Assembly: GCF_001279005.1 (NCBI RefSeq)
Contig: NZ_LGCN01000119.1
Coordinates: forward strand, 62,001-126,000
DNA: 64,000 bases
Source of the DNA: Streptomyces caelestis
GTDB taxonomy: Bacteria; Actinomycetota; Actinomycetes; Streptomycetales; Streptomycetaceae
Reading direction: 5' to 3'
Part shown: piece by piece, positions 32,906 to 40,920 of the stretch
Position numbering within the stretch: position 1 is the stretch's first letter
How the letters are laid out: each line of letters begins with the position of its first letter
Position numbers and translations under genes: made by a program
Notes under the pieces: model-generated
What the model was told of the DNA's origin: nothing
Seen by the model: the letters and a program-made list of their open reading frames with translations, nothing else
Databases searched by the model: none

Positions 32906-34540
32906 GTGCACACCCACCCCCCTCGGCCCCCGTATCCCCCGCCCGGCGGGGATCCGGAGGAATCCGACGAGTTCCTCGCCGCCCGGCTGCGGAACCGTCC
33001 GGAGGGCGAGGCCGCCCACTCCGTCGCGCTGCTGACGGCGCGGCACTGGCCGTCGATGCACGACTACGCGGCCGTCTGCCTCGCGTCGTCCGGGCCACTC
33101 GCCGCCATGGTCACCGCGGCCGCCCTGCACCGGGCACTGGACCGGGTCGCCCTCGGCGAATCGGCCGTCGCGCTCCGGCCCGTACTGCTGGTGGCCGTGC
33201 GGGACACGGTCCGCGAGTGGGCCGCGGACGATCGAATAACCGGGGTTATGCCGGAGCTGCAGAAACCGGCCGGCGGGCGCGGCATGCGCGCGGCGAACAC
33301 CATGACGCCGGAAAATCGCTCACTCGCCCAACGGGCATTCCGGTCGTTGCCCGCACGCGCGCGCTGTTTGCTCTGGCACGTCGAGGTCGAGGCCGAGCCG
33401 ATTTCCGTACCGGCCGGTCTGCTCGGCATGGACCCCGCCGTCGCTCCGGGCGCACTCGAACAGGCACGTGAAAAATTCCGTCAAGCCTGTGCCCACGCCC
33501 ATCAGGAACTGGCACCGACGAAGGACTGCCGCTTCTACAACCGGCTCCTCGACGTCCCCATCCGGCGGGGCGGGGCCCTGCTGCCGGACGTCCGGCAGCA
33601 TCTGGCGGAGTGCCGCCACTGCCGGAACACGGCCGAGCAACTGAGCCACTTCGAGGGCGGGCTGGGCACGCTGCTCGCCGAGGCGGTGCTCGGGTGGGGA
33701 GCCCGGCGCTACCTCGACTCGCGCCCGGGGCGCGCGACGGCCGGCCCGCGCGGCGGGCGCGCCGCCCGCCGCCGGCGCGGGGGCGGGCGGCCCGGCAGCG
33801 GCCGGCGCCGCGTGCTCTCCCGCATCCCCGTCCCCGGACGGCTGACGGGCCTCGCGTTCCCGGACCCGGTGCGCTCCACCAGGACCCTGCTCACCGGCCT
33901 CGGCGCGGTGTCCGCCGGAGTGCTGGTGAGCGTGCTCATCGCCGGGTCCTCCAGCCCGGACGGCGGCGGCGCCGCCCCGACGGGCTCCACCGGAGCGGCG
34001 GGCGGCCGCGCGGCCGTGCCCTCCGCGTCCCCGCCCGGCGTCGCCGGCCTGCCCACCGCACCGGAACGGACGCGGCTGCGCAACGTCGCCTCCGGCCTGT
34101 GCCTCGACACCCGGGGCGAGCCCCGGGACGGCTCCGGGACCCGGCTGGCGGACTGCTCCTCGGCGTGGACCCAGCAGTGGACGTACGAGGACGACGGGCT
34201 GCTGCGCAGCGTGGCCGACCCCGGTCTGTGCCTGGACTCGCACAAGGACGCCGGTGTCGTCGTCCTCGGCACCTGCGCCGACCCCGGCGACCAGCGGGGC
34301 GCCGACGTGCGGTACGACCTCACCGCGCAGGGCGAGCTGGTGCCCCGCTGGGACGTCCAACTGGCCCTCGCTCCGGCGACCCCTGACGCGAACGCCGACA
34401 TCGTCGTCAAGGTGCGCGAGCGGAGCGTGGACCAGCGCTGGATCCCCGAACCGGTACGGACGGACACGGGCTCCCTGTCCATCAGCGGCGCGGACACCCC
34501 GTCGGCCCGGCCCGCGGGACTGGCCGAGCCGGTGACGTGA
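32906..34540 (+). CDS. Sigma-like / anti-sigma zinc finger / ricin-lectin membrane sensor
   Basis: A 544-residue one-pass membrane protein. Residues about 18-85 resemble sigma-70 region 2 (SDEFLAARLRNRPEGEAAH, then a YAAVCL helix), and 135-195 resemble region 4 (RSLPARARCLLWHVEVEAEP, then LLGMDP). Residues about 200-245 hold a ZAS-type anti-sigma zinc finger (HLAECRHC, Hx3Cx2C). An Arg/Gly-rich linker follows, then a membrane helix (TGLGAVSAGVLVSVLIAG), a Ser/Pro/Gly linker and an extracytoplasmic ricin-type beta-trefoil lectin (NVASGLCLDTRG, CSSAWTQQWTY). GTG 32906 follows GGAAGGAA. The layout suggests a sugar sensor coupled to transcription, comparable in idea to clostridial RsgI proteins. 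Function is inferred. Confidence 0.75.
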   Translation: MHTHPPRPPYPPPGGDPEESDEFLAARLRNRPEGEAAHSVALLTARHWPSMHDYAAVCLASSGPLAAMVTAAALHRALDRVALGESAVALRPVLLVAVRDTVREWAADDRITGVMPELQKPAGGRGMRAANTMTPENRSLAQRAFRSLPARARCLLWHVEVEAEPISVPAGLLGMDPAVAPGALEQAREKFRQACAHAHQELAPTKDCRFYNRLLDVPIRRGGALLPDVRQHLAECRHCRNTAEQLSHFEGGLGTLLAEAVLGWGARRYLDSRPGRATAGPRGGRAARRRRGGGRPGSGRRRVLSRIPVPGRLTGLAFPDPVRSTRTLLTGLGAVSAGVLVSVLIAGSSSPDGGGAAPTGSTGAAGGRAAVPSASPPGVAGLPTAPERTRLRNVASGLCLDTRGEPRDGSGTRLADCSSAWTQQWTYEDDGLLRSVADPGLCLDSHKDAGVVVLGTCADPGDQRGADVRYDLTAQGELVPRWDVQLALAPATPDANADIVVKVRERSVDQRWIPEPVRTDTGSLSISGADTPSARPAGLAEPVT

Positions 34541-34547
34541 CCCCCGG

Positions 34548-34579
34548 CCGGGGCGGGGCGGGAATCCGCCCCGCCCCGG
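34548..34579. terminator. Bidirectional terminator hairpin
   Basis: A perfect 14-base stem (34548-34561 with 34566-34579) around GAAT, between the convergent lectin-sensor and hydroxy-acid oxidase genes. Confidence 0.8.
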
Positions 34580-34605
34580 CACGTGTCGTGGCGGGCCGGG
34601 GCGGG

Positions 34606-35775
34606 TCAGCCCACCGTCTCCATGAGGGACTCGGGACCGATCGTGGACGGGATGGCGTGGCCCGACAGGGCCATGGTGAGGTCGAGTTCGGCGAGCAGGC
34701 AGCGGATCACGTGCTCGACCCCCGCCTGTCCGTCGAGGCCGAGCCCGTAGGCGTACGGACGGCCCAGCAGGACCGCCCGTGCGCCGAGGGCGAGGGCCTT
34801 GAAGACGTCGTCGCCGGTGCGCACCCCGCTGTCGAACAACACGGTGAGCCGGTCGCCGACGGCCTCCACCACGCCGGGCAGCGCGTCCGCCGCGGCGATC
34901 GCCCCGGCCACCTGGCGCCCGCCGTGGTTGGACACCACCACGCCGTCCATCCCGGCGTCGGCGGCGAGCCGCGCATCGTCGGGGTGGAGCACGCCCTTGA
35001 GGACGATCGGGCCGTCCCAGTTCTCCCGCAGGAACGCCAGATCCGGCCAGGACTTGGCGGGGTCGGCGAACATGCCGACGAAGTGCATCACCGCCGCGTC
35101 GGGATCCTCGTGCACCGGCTTGGCCAGCCCCGCCCGGAACGCCGGGTCCGAGAAGTAGTTGGCGGTGCCCACACCGTGCAGGAACGGCAGGTACGCCTGG
35201 TCCAGGTCGCGCGGGCGCCACGACAGCAGGGGGGTGTCGAGCGTGACGACGAGCGCCGTGAACCCGGCGGCCTTCGCCCGGTCCAGGAAGCTCCGGGCCA
35301 CCTCCACGTCCTTCGGCCAGTACAACTGGAACCAGCGCTCCGCCCCGCCCATCGCCTCCGCCACCTGCTCCATCGGCGTACTGGACGCGGAGGACAGCAC
35401 GAACGGCACGCCCTGGGCGGCCGCCGCCCGGGCGGCGGCGGACTCGGCGTCCGGATGCATGATCGACAGCACCCCGACCGGCGCCAGCGCCAACGGGGCC
35501 GGCAGCGTGCGGCCCAGCACCTCGACCGACAGGTCACGCTCGTGCACGTCCCGCAGCATGCGCGGCACGATCCGGCGGCGTTCGAGCGCGGCCCGGTTGG
35601 CGCGGGCGGTGCTGCCGTCGCCCGCGGAGCCCGCAACGTACCCGACCGGTCCCGGGCCCAGCCGCTGCCCGGTCAGCTCCTCCAGCCGGGTCAGATCGGT
35701 CGGCAGCCGGGGCACGGCCCCCGTCATCCCGTTCAGGTAGATCTCGTACTGGAAGTCGGCCCAGTGCTTCGCCAT
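34606..35775 (-). CDS. FMN-dependent alpha-hydroxy acid oxidase / lactate 2-monooxygenase-like
   Basis: A 389-residue TIM-barrel flavoprotein of the alpha-hydroxy acid dehydrogenase family, which oxidises L-lactate, glycolate, mandelate or similar acids. The active-site signature appears as SNHGGRQ, with the FMN-phosphate region SGVRTGDDVFKALALGA. The catalytic lysine is in VLKGVLHPDDA. The insertion after the second strand and the start MAKHWADFQYEIYLNGM resemble lactate 2-monooxygenases of mycobacteria. The ATG at 35775 is chosen over one 14 codons upstream. A hydrolase gene lies upstream on the same strand. Confidence 0.88.
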   Translation of the reverse strand: MAKHWADFQYEIYLNGMTGAVPRLPTDLTRLEELTGQRLGPGPVGYVAGSAGDGSTARANRAALERRRIVPRMLRDVHERDLSVEVLGRTLPAPLALAPVGVLSIMHPDAESAAARAAAAQGVPFVLSSASSTPMEQVAEAMGGAERWFQLYWPKDVEVARSFLDRAKAAGFTALVVTLDTPLLSWRPRDLDQAYLPFLHGVGTANYFSDPAFRAGLAKPVHEDPDAAVMHFVGMFADPAKSWPDLAFLRENWDGPIVLKGVLHPDDARLAADAGMDGVVVSNHGGRQVAGAIAAADALPGVVEAVGDRLTVLFDSGVRTGDDVFKALALGARAVLLGRPYAYGLGLDGQAGVEHVIRCLLAELDLTMALSGHAIPSTIGPESLMETVG

Positions 35776-35865
35776 GCGTCCCGCCTCGTCTCCCGGAGCC
35801 ACGCCGTCCCGGTGCATGCTGGCCGCTGGGCGCGGGGCGCGTCCAGCGCCGGGCGGGAGGAGGGA

Positions 35866-36561
35866 TCAGCGGACGGCGGCCGCCTCCCGCAGGATCCGGG
35901 CCAGTTCGCGCGGCCGGGAGAACATCGGCCAGTGCCCGGTGTCCATGGTGACCAGCTCCCACGTCTCGCTCTTCAACGCCTCCGCCACGGCGGGAAGGGG
36001 CTCCTCGCCATCCAGCAGGCACTTCACGTACGTCGCCGGCAGCTCGACGAGCGGCCGCTCCAGCACGGCCGGCTCGGTGAGCGTGGCGCCCGGGTGCGGG
36101 GTCGCTCCGCCGATGAGGCGGGCCGTCTGCTCGTTCGTCAGGCCCTGGCCCACGCAGTCGTCGGCCTCCAGGGGCGGCCAGAACCCACCGTTGGCGTCGA
36201 TCGCCCGCCGGACGCCGTCGCTCGGCCAGCCGGACAGGAACGACTCCCCGTCGACCGGCACGTTCGCGTCGACGAACACCACGCGCCGCAGCCGCTCGCC
36301 GATCCGCTCGGCCGCCTGGCCGACCGGCACGCCGGAGTAGCTGTGTCCCACGAGGACGACGTCCCGCAGGCCGAGCCGCTCCACCACGTCCACGATGTCC
36401 TGGACGTGGGTCCGCTGTCCCGCCCGCACCCCCTGCTTCTCGGCGAGCCCGGACAGCGTCAGGGGATGCACCTCGTGCCTGCCCGCGCGCAGTTCGTCCG
36501 CGACCTCGTCCCACACCCAGGCCCCGAGCCAGGCCCCGGCCACCAGCACGAATCGAGTCAT
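35866..36561 (-). CDS. Alpha/beta hydrolase, esterase/hydroxynitrile-lyase-like
   Basis: A 231-residue alpha/beta hydrolase beginning MTRFVLVAGAWLGAWVW, a form shared with small plant-esterase-like proteins (hydroxynitrile lyase/methylesterase group). The nucleophile elbow is GHSYSG, the acid may be in the DANVP region, and the histidine is in TGHWPMFSRP. The ATG at 36561 lacks a ribosome-binding site and follows a TACGGT -10 box by six bases, so it may be leaderless. The substrate is unknown. Confidence 0.83.
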   Translation of the reverse strand: MTRFVLVAGAWLGAWVWDEVADELRAGRHEVHPLTLSGLAEKQGVRAGQRTHVQDIVDVVERLGLRDVVLVGHSYSGVPVGQAAERIGERLRRVVFVDANVPVDGESFLSGWPSDGVRRAIDANGGFWPPLEADDCVGQGLTNEQTARLIGGATPHPGATLTEPAVLERPLVELPATYVKCLLDGEEPLPAVAEALKSETWELVTMDTGHWPMFSRPRELARILREAAAVR

Positions 36562-36567
36562 GCCCGC

Positions 36568-36573
36568 ACCGTA
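36568..36573 (-). promoter_or_regulatory. Candidate -10 box of a leaderless promoter
   Basis: On the minus strand TACGGT ends six bases before the ATG at 36561, with no ribosome-binding site between. The geometry matches the boxes before 1346 and 13663. Confidence 0.35.
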
Positions 36574-36596
36574 ACGGACGCCACCGACAACGCCGT

Positions 36597-37154
36597 TCAC
36601 CCGCTGCCGGTGCCGGGCTCCGCCTCCTCCGGCTCGTTGTCCGGCCCCCGGTCCCGTACCCGCTGGACGTGCTCCAGCGACTCGCGCAGCTCGGTGAGCC
36701 AGTCGTCGGTGTGCCGCTGGACCAGGCGTACGCACCAGGCCAGCGCCTCGCTGCGGCTGCGGGCCACCCCGCTCGCGATGAGGGTGTCGAGGACCTGCCG
36801 CTCCGGCTGGCGCAGCCGGGTCATGACGGGCGCCGCCACATGCGTGAACAGGACACGGCGCCCGTCGCACTCCACACCCCAGGAGACCTTCCGGCCGAAG
36901 CGGCGCTCGGCGTCCCGGGCGACCGCGATCCGGTCGTCCCGGGTGCGTTCCCGGAACTCCTGGACGCGGCCCTCGACCGCCGCCTCCCGCTCGGCCGGCG
37001 AGACGTCCTTTGCCGGCCGGGGGCCGGGAACGCGGCCGATGACGGTGATCTCCTCGCGGTCGACCGTGACCTCGGCCAGCTCCTCGAAGAGACCGTCGGG
37101 GAGCCGGCCGGTGAACCAGCCCCGCAGTTGTTCCCGCTGCTCCTTCGTCATCAT
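36597..37154 (-). CDS. Conserved-looking hypothetical protein
   Basis: A 185-residue soluble, charged protein, clearly coding by codon bias. Residues 125-175 (RQPERQVLDTLIASGVARS, then SEALAWCVRLVQRHTDDW) look like a ribbon-helix-helix-related dimer helix pair, so it might bind DNA or another copy of itself. The N-terminal part contains a small beta-rich section (VTVDREEITVIGRV). No family is recognised. The start is uncertain: ATG 37154, 37151 or 37187, none with a good ribosome-binding site. Confidence 0.65.
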   Translation of the reverse strand: MMTKEQREQLRGWFTGRLPDGLFEELAEVTVDREEITVIGRVPGPRPAKDVSPAEREAAVEGRVQEFRERTRDDRIAVARDAERRFGRKVSWGVECDGRRVLFTHVAAPVMTRLRQPERQVLDTLIASGVARSRSEALAWCVRLVQRHTDDWLTELRESLEHVQRVRDRGPDNEPEEAEPGTGSG

Positions 37155-37478
37155 GTAATGACGATTACTCGCCCGGTTCATGAACACAAGGCGTCACGGA
37201 ACGGTCCGCCAAGAGCGGAATCGGAATGTTTCAGGCCGATTGCCGAGCGGCCGCATTCCGGCCATCTGGCCACTTCGCGCACCCGGTCTCCGTGCGGTTA
37301 AAGGGCCGTGTCCCGCGCGTTCCGTGACTTCGCGCCACTGATTCAACACGCAAGGTTACCGAAATCCGTACACCCGATGTGAAGTTCCGGCGCGGACTCG
37401 GCAGACTCCGGCACGCCGGTTCGGCACCGACCGAGCACGGGCCGGCTACTCGTCGACACGAGCGGAAGGAAGCACACA
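37155..37478. other. 324-base divergent promoter region
   Basis: Lies between the hypothetical gene (minus) and the SSI gene (plus). Relatively A/T-rich parts at 37195-37260 and 37335-37380 suggest promoters on both sides. No palindrome stands out. Confidence 0.4.
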
Positions 37479-37913
37479 ATGCGGAACACCGCGCGCTGGG
37501 CCACCACCCTCGGCCTCACGGCCGCCGCCGTCTGCGCACCCCTGTCCGGGGCGGCGCTGGCCGCCCCGGGAACCGCCCCGTCCGCGCTCTACGCCCCCTC
37601 GGCCCTGGTGCTCACCGTGGGCCACGGCGACAGCGCGACGACCGTCGCACCGGAACGCGCGGTCACCCTGACCTGCGCCCCGGCCCCCTCGGGCACCCAC
37701 CCGGCCCCGGGGGCGGCCTGCGCGGAGATGAACCGCCTCGGCGGCGACCTCGGCGCCCTGACGATGCGGGAGGGCGTCTTCTGCACCAAGCAGTACGACC
37801 CGGTGCTCGTCACCGTCGACGGGGTGTGGCAGGGACAGCGCGTCTCCTACGAGCGGATCTTCTCCAACGCATGCGTGATGAGCGCTCACGGTTCGAGCGT
37901 CTTCGCGTTCTGA
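37479..37913 (+). CDS. Subtilisin inhibitor (SSI family) with P1 lysine
   Basis: A secreted serine-protease inhibitor, 144 residues with a signal peptide ([19 protein letters not shown], cleavage near ALAAP). The mature part has four cysteines for the two conserved disulfides and the C-terminus AHGSSVFAF typical of SSI. The reactive loop reads CTKQYDPV, so by alignment with SSI (CPMVYDPV) the P1 residue is lysine, which predicts inhibition of trypsin-like as well as subtilisin-like enzymes. GGAAGGAAG precedes the ATG. A secreted S1 protease gene lies 11 kb away; no pairing is implied. Confidence 0.93.
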   Translation: MRNTARWATTLGLTAAAVCAPLSGAALAAPGTAPSALYAPSALVLTVGHGDSATTVAPERAVTLTCAPAPSGTHPAPGAACAEMNRLGGDLGALTMREGVFCTKQYDPVLVTVDGVWQGQRVSYERIFSNACVMSAHGSSVFAF

Positions 37914-37916
37914 GAC

Positions 37917-37997
37917 CGGGATCGCACGGTTTCCCGTGACCGCGCGGCGGCCGGTGGACTGGGGAGTTCCGGACCTCCCGCGGAACGTGCGATCCCG
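37917..37997. repeat. Spaced inverted repeat after the SSI gene
   Basis: CGGGATCGCACG (37917-37928) and CGTGCGATCCCG (37986-37997) are perfect 12-base complements 57 bases apart, starting right after the SSI stop and ending just before the terminator hairpin. Confidence 0.55.
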
Positions 37998-38002
37998 CAC
38001 AA

Positions 38003-38041
38003 GGAGGCCGGCGGGCGGAGTGGGGCCGCCCGCCGGCCTCC
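38003..38041. terminator. Bidirectional terminator hairpin
   Basis: A perfect 16-base stem (38003-38018 with 38026-38041) with a 7-base loop, between the convergent SSI and CDGSH genes. Confidence 0.8.
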
Positions 38042-38064
38042 GGGCCCTCACGGAGCCCGGCGGT

Positions 38065-38262
38065 TCAGGTCCGGTCCCGGTGGCTGGTGTCGCACCACGG
38101 ATACCGCCGGCTGCGGCGGCAGGTGCACAGGGCCACCCGGAAGCGGTCGGAGGCGACCACCGTGCCGTCCTCCAGCTCGACCTCCACCGGCCCCTCCACC
38201 AGCAGGGGGCCCTTGCGCCGGACGGTGACGCGGCGTGGGGCGTCAGACGGGGAGTTCGGCAC
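38065..38262 (-). CDS. CDGSH-type iron-sulfur protein
   Basis: A 65-residue protein with one CDGSH motif. The likely ligands of the [2Fe-2S] cluster are C46, C48, C57 and H61 (CTCRRSRRYPWCDTSH); the usual Gly of CDG is Thr here. Such proteins carry out electron or cluster transfer. The gene starts 20 bases inside the end of the methyltransferase gene, so translation is coupled. It is the last gene of a three-gene operon with a haem-oxygenase-like diiron enzyme. Confidence 0.88.
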   Translation of the reverse strand: MPNSPSDAPRRVTVRRKGPLLVEGPVEVELEDGTVVASDRFRVALCTCRRSRRYPWCDTSHRDRT

Positions 38263-38929
38263 GGATCACCACCAGCTCTTCCTCGTCGTCGGTCACCGAC
38301 AGCAGCCCCCGCTCCCGCAGCCAGCGCTGCCTGCCCCGCACCACCGGGCCGAAGGCGATGCGCCGGCGCCGGATCACCGCGGCCTTCGTCCCGGCCGTCC
38401 GCAGCCCGCCGACCGTCAGCCCGGGGTCGCTGAGCGCCGACTGCACCAGCAGCAGGACGCCGCCCGGCCGCAGCAGCGCGGGCGCCTCCCGGCAGATCCG
38501 GTCCAGGACGAGCCGTCCGTCGCCGCCCGCGTCCCAGGCCCGGGCCGCGCCCCGCGGCAGCGAGCCGCCGCCGGGTGCCGGGACGTACGGCGGATTGGCG
38601 AGGATCAGGTCGAACGACTCGCCCCGTACCGGCGCGAACAGGTTGCCGCGCCGGACCCGTACCGGCACGCCGGCCAGCAACGCGTTCAGCCGCGCCGCGC
38701 ACACCGCCCGCCGCGAGACGTCGACCGCGGTCACCCGGCAGCCGCGCCGGGCGGCCTCGACCGCCAGCGCGCCGGATCCCGTTCCCACGTCGAGGACGTC
38801 GGCGTTCTCGGGGACGGATTCGTCGGACAGGGCACCGGCCAGCAGCTCGGTGTCCTCTTGAGGGGCGTACACGCCCGGTGGCGCCAGTGGAGTCACGGAC
38901 CGCCGAGTACCCCCGCCGTCAAGAAGCAT
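38243..38929 (-). CDS. HemK/MTQ2-like class I methyltransferase
   Basis: A 228-residue methyltransferase with the S-adenosylmethionine motif DVGTGSG (47-53) and the NPPY motif (N112-Y115) of enzymes that methylate glutamine amide, adenine or guanine nitrogen. It is short and lacks the N-terminal helical domain of PrmC/HemK, as in MTQ2-type proteins. The C-terminus contains an Arg-rich segment (RRRRIAFGPVVRGRQRW). It overlaps the upstream diiron enzyme gene by 11 bases and the CDGSH gene by 20 bases. The target could be a protein, RNA or small product of the operon. Confidence 0.85.
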   Translation of the reverse strand: MLLDGGGTRRSVTPLAPPGVYAPQEDTELLAGALSDESVPENADVLDVGTGSGALAVEAARRGCRVTAVDVSRRAVCAARLNALLAGVPVRVRRGNLFAPVRGESFDLILANPPYVPAPGGGSLPRGAARAWDAGGDGRLVLDRICREAPALLRPGGVLLLVQSALSDPGLTVGGLRTAGTKAAVIRRRRIAFGPVVRGRQRWLRERGLLSVTDDEEELVVIRAELPV

Positions 38930-39932
38930 GGGCGAACTCCTGGGACAGGGGAGTACGCAGTGACGACCGGCCGGCGCTCCAGTCCGCGAGCAGCCTCTCG
39001 CCCAGGCGGTCCTCGGCGAACACGGTGGCGTCCACGCCGAAGGCGATGTCCGCCGCGAGGTGCGGCTCCACCTCCAGCAGACCGGCGATGACCTCGTGGC
39101 GCACCACCTGCTCGTGCACCGCGTCCGCCTCCACGTGCTCGTCGTAGAAGTGCTCGGCGGCGGGCCCCGCGCCCGTGCGGCGCATCGCCTCGGCGAGCCG
39201 CCGCGAGCCGGGCGACGAGGTGATCTCGACCGTCGCGAAGTGGCCCACCAGGGCGCCCCTGAGGGAGCGGTGGAGCCCGAAGAGGGACATCAGGTTCACC
39301 GTCACGAGCAGTTCGGCGCAGGCCGCGTCCAGATAGCGGCCGTACGTGGTGTCCAGGCCCAGGTCCGTCATCAGGTCGGCGAAGAGGCGGGCGTGCACCC
39401 GGTCGGCGCGGCCGCCGCCGTACTCGTCGAACTCGACCGCCGCCATCGCCGCCTTGGCCCTGCCCCACAGCCGGGGCAGCACCCACGCGTGCGGGTCGGC
39501 CTCCTTCAGGTGGTACAGGGACCGCTGGGCGGCGTACTCGCGGACGTGCCACAGCTCGCCCTCGTCGCGCAGGAAGTGGCTGACGCCCGTGCCGTCCACC
39601 GGTTCCACCAGGATCCCGGCGAGTGCCTCGTCGACGCCGTCGTGCCGCCGGGCGTCCGCGCGGAGCGCGGTGAGGAAGCGGTCCTCCAGGGCGGCGCGGA
39701 CGCGCAGCAGCTCCGGGTCCCATTCACGCTCCGCCACCACGCCCGCGAACCCGCGGTAGTGCAGCTCGTAGCACAGGTACAGGGCGAGCTGGAAGTCGTC
39801 GCCGTACACGGGGGCGGCGGTGATCTCCTCGTCGGGAGGCAGTGGGCCGGTGGCCCGCAGGTGGTCCTCGACGGCGCCGCTCAGGGGGCCGCGCGGTGCG
39901 GGCAGCCGGGGTTCTTCACAGGTGTGCTCCAT
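38919..39932 (-). CDS. Haem-oxygenase-like iron-containing redox enzyme
   Basis: A 337-residue all-helical protein of the haem-oxygenase-like diiron oxidase/oxygenase superfamily. Candidate iron ligands are in CYELHYRG (E56, H58), EADPHAW, VEFDEYGGG (E167) and the strong signature YDEHVEADAVHE (E265, H266, D270, H273). Known members desaturate or cleave fatty acids and amino acids (UndA, SznF and others). The start is the ATG at 39932. It is the first gene of a tightly overlapping operon with the methyltransferase and CDGSH protein, which could be its modifying partner and electron donor. The substrate is unknown. Confidence 0.83.
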   Translation of the reverse strand: MEHTCEEPRLPAPRGPLSGAVEDHLRATGPLPPDEEITAAPVYGDDFQLALYLCYELHYRGFAGVVAEREWDPELLRVRAALEDRFLTALRADARRHDGVDEALAGILVEPVDGTGVSHFLRDEGELWHVREYAAQRSLYHLKEADPHAWVLPRLWGRAKAAMAAVEFDEYGGGRADRVHARLFADLMTDLGLDTTYGRYLDAACAELLVTVNLMSLFGLHRSLRGALVGHFATVEITSSPGSRRLAEAMRRTGAGPAAEHFYDEHVEADAVHEQVVRHEVIAGLLEVEPHLAADIAFGVDATVFAEDRLGERLLADWSAGRSSLRTPLSQEFAHAS

Positions 39933-40011
39933 GAGCCCCGGGTACCCGGACGGCCCATGGACACCCGCGTCCGCGTGGCGACCGGCCGCCCGCGGGGTAC
40001 TCCATGACCGC

Positions 40012-40620
40012 ATGAAGGCACTAGTGATCAACTGCACCCTCAAGAAGTCACCGGAGACCTCCAACACCGAGGCGCTGTACGGGACCGTCGTCGAGCAGCT
40101 GCGCAAGGAAGGCGTGGAGGTCGACGTCGTCCGCGCGGTGGACCTGGACATCGCTCCGGGCGTGGTCAGCGAGGCCGTGCACGAGGGCGACGCCTGGCCG
40201 GGCGTCCACGAGAGGATCCTCGCGTCCGAGATCCTCGTCATCGCCTCCCCGACCTGGCTCGGGCAGCCGTCGTCGGTGGCCAAACGGGTCCTGGAGCGGA
40301 TGGACGCGATGCTGTCCGAGACGGACGACGACGGCCGGCCGGTCGCCTACAACCGGGTCGCGGGAGTCGTCGTCACCGGGAACGAGGACGGCGCGCACCA
40401 CGTGATCAGCGAGATCACCGGCGGCCTGCAGGACATCGGCTACACCATCCCCGGCCAGGCGTGGACCTACTGGAACCAGGGCCCCGGCCCCGGACCCAGC
40501 TTCCTGGAGGGCGGGAGCGGCCACGACTGGTCCCGCAAGACCGCCCGCGCCATGGCCGCCAACCTGCTGGGCGTCGCCCGGGCCCTGGCGGCGCACCCCC
40601 TCGGCCCGCCGCCGCAGTAG
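40012..40620 (+). CDS. NADPH-dependent FMN reductase / flavodoxin-family protein
   Basis: A 202-residue flavodoxin-fold protein. The FMN-phosphate loop is NCTLKKSPETSNTEAL, followed by SPTWLGQPSS and VVTGNEDGAHHVISEI, the usual flavin-binding stretches. It probably reduces FMN or quinones with NAD(P)H. ATG 40012. It is divergent from the diiron enzyme operon with an 80-base gap, so a functional link, such as electron supply, is possible but not shown. Confidence 0.87.
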   Translation: MKALVINCTLKKSPETSNTEALYGTVVEQLRKEGVEVDVVRAVDLDIAPGVVSEAVHEGDAWPGVHERILASEILVIASPTWLGQPSSVAKRVLERMDAMLSETDDDGRPVAYNRVAGVVVTGNEDGAHHVISEITGGLQDIGYTIPGQAWTYWNQGPGPGPSFLEGGSGHDWSRKTARAMAANLLGVARALAAHPLGPPPQ

Positions 40621-40632
40621 CACCCGCCGGGG

Positions 40633-40714
40633 GTGTCGCCCGGACCTTGCCGGGGCCGAGCGGAGCCCGGCTGCGAGGAGCCGCTCACCGGAGCCGACCT
40701 GATCCGAACGACAC
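40633..40714. repeat. Composite intergenic repeat, second copy
   Basis: Starts GTGTCGCCCGGACC (40633-40646), continues TGCCGGGGC at 40648-40656 and ends GATCCGAACGACAC (40701-40714), which complements the start at 11 of 14 positions. The left part aligns without gaps to 20338-20361 and the right part resembles 20491-20511. It lies between two convergent genes. Confidence 0.6.
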
Positions 40715-40718
40715 TTCC

Positions 40719-40892
40719 CTAGTCGCCCCGGGACTCCTCCTGCGCCTCGGTGTTCGGGGTGACGGCGTCCGCGGCCTCGCCCCGGTGGTGGCGCCCGGCG
40801 GAGTCCTCGGTGCGCCGCTCGGCGTCCGCGACCTCGCGCAGCACCTCCTCGACGGCCGTCTCGGGCTTCTCGCGCTCGTCCCGCTCCGACAC
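40719..40892 (-). CDS. Small acidic hypothetical protein (57 residues)
   Basis: GTG 40892 to TAG 40719 encodes 57 residues, starting MSERDEREKPETAVEE and rich in E, R and A, without hydrophobic segments. GAAAGGAGA lies a few bases before the GTG, an excellent ribosome-binding site, and codon bias is normal. It starts 28 bases after the Ppx/GppA stop on the same strand, so the two form an operon. No family is recognised. Confidence 0.6.
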   Translation of the reverse strand: MSERDEREKPETAVEEVLREVADAERRTEDSAGRHHRGEAADAVTPNTEAQEESRGD

Positions 40893-40920
40893 GGGTCTCT
40901 CCTTTCGTCGTACGTCCGGG

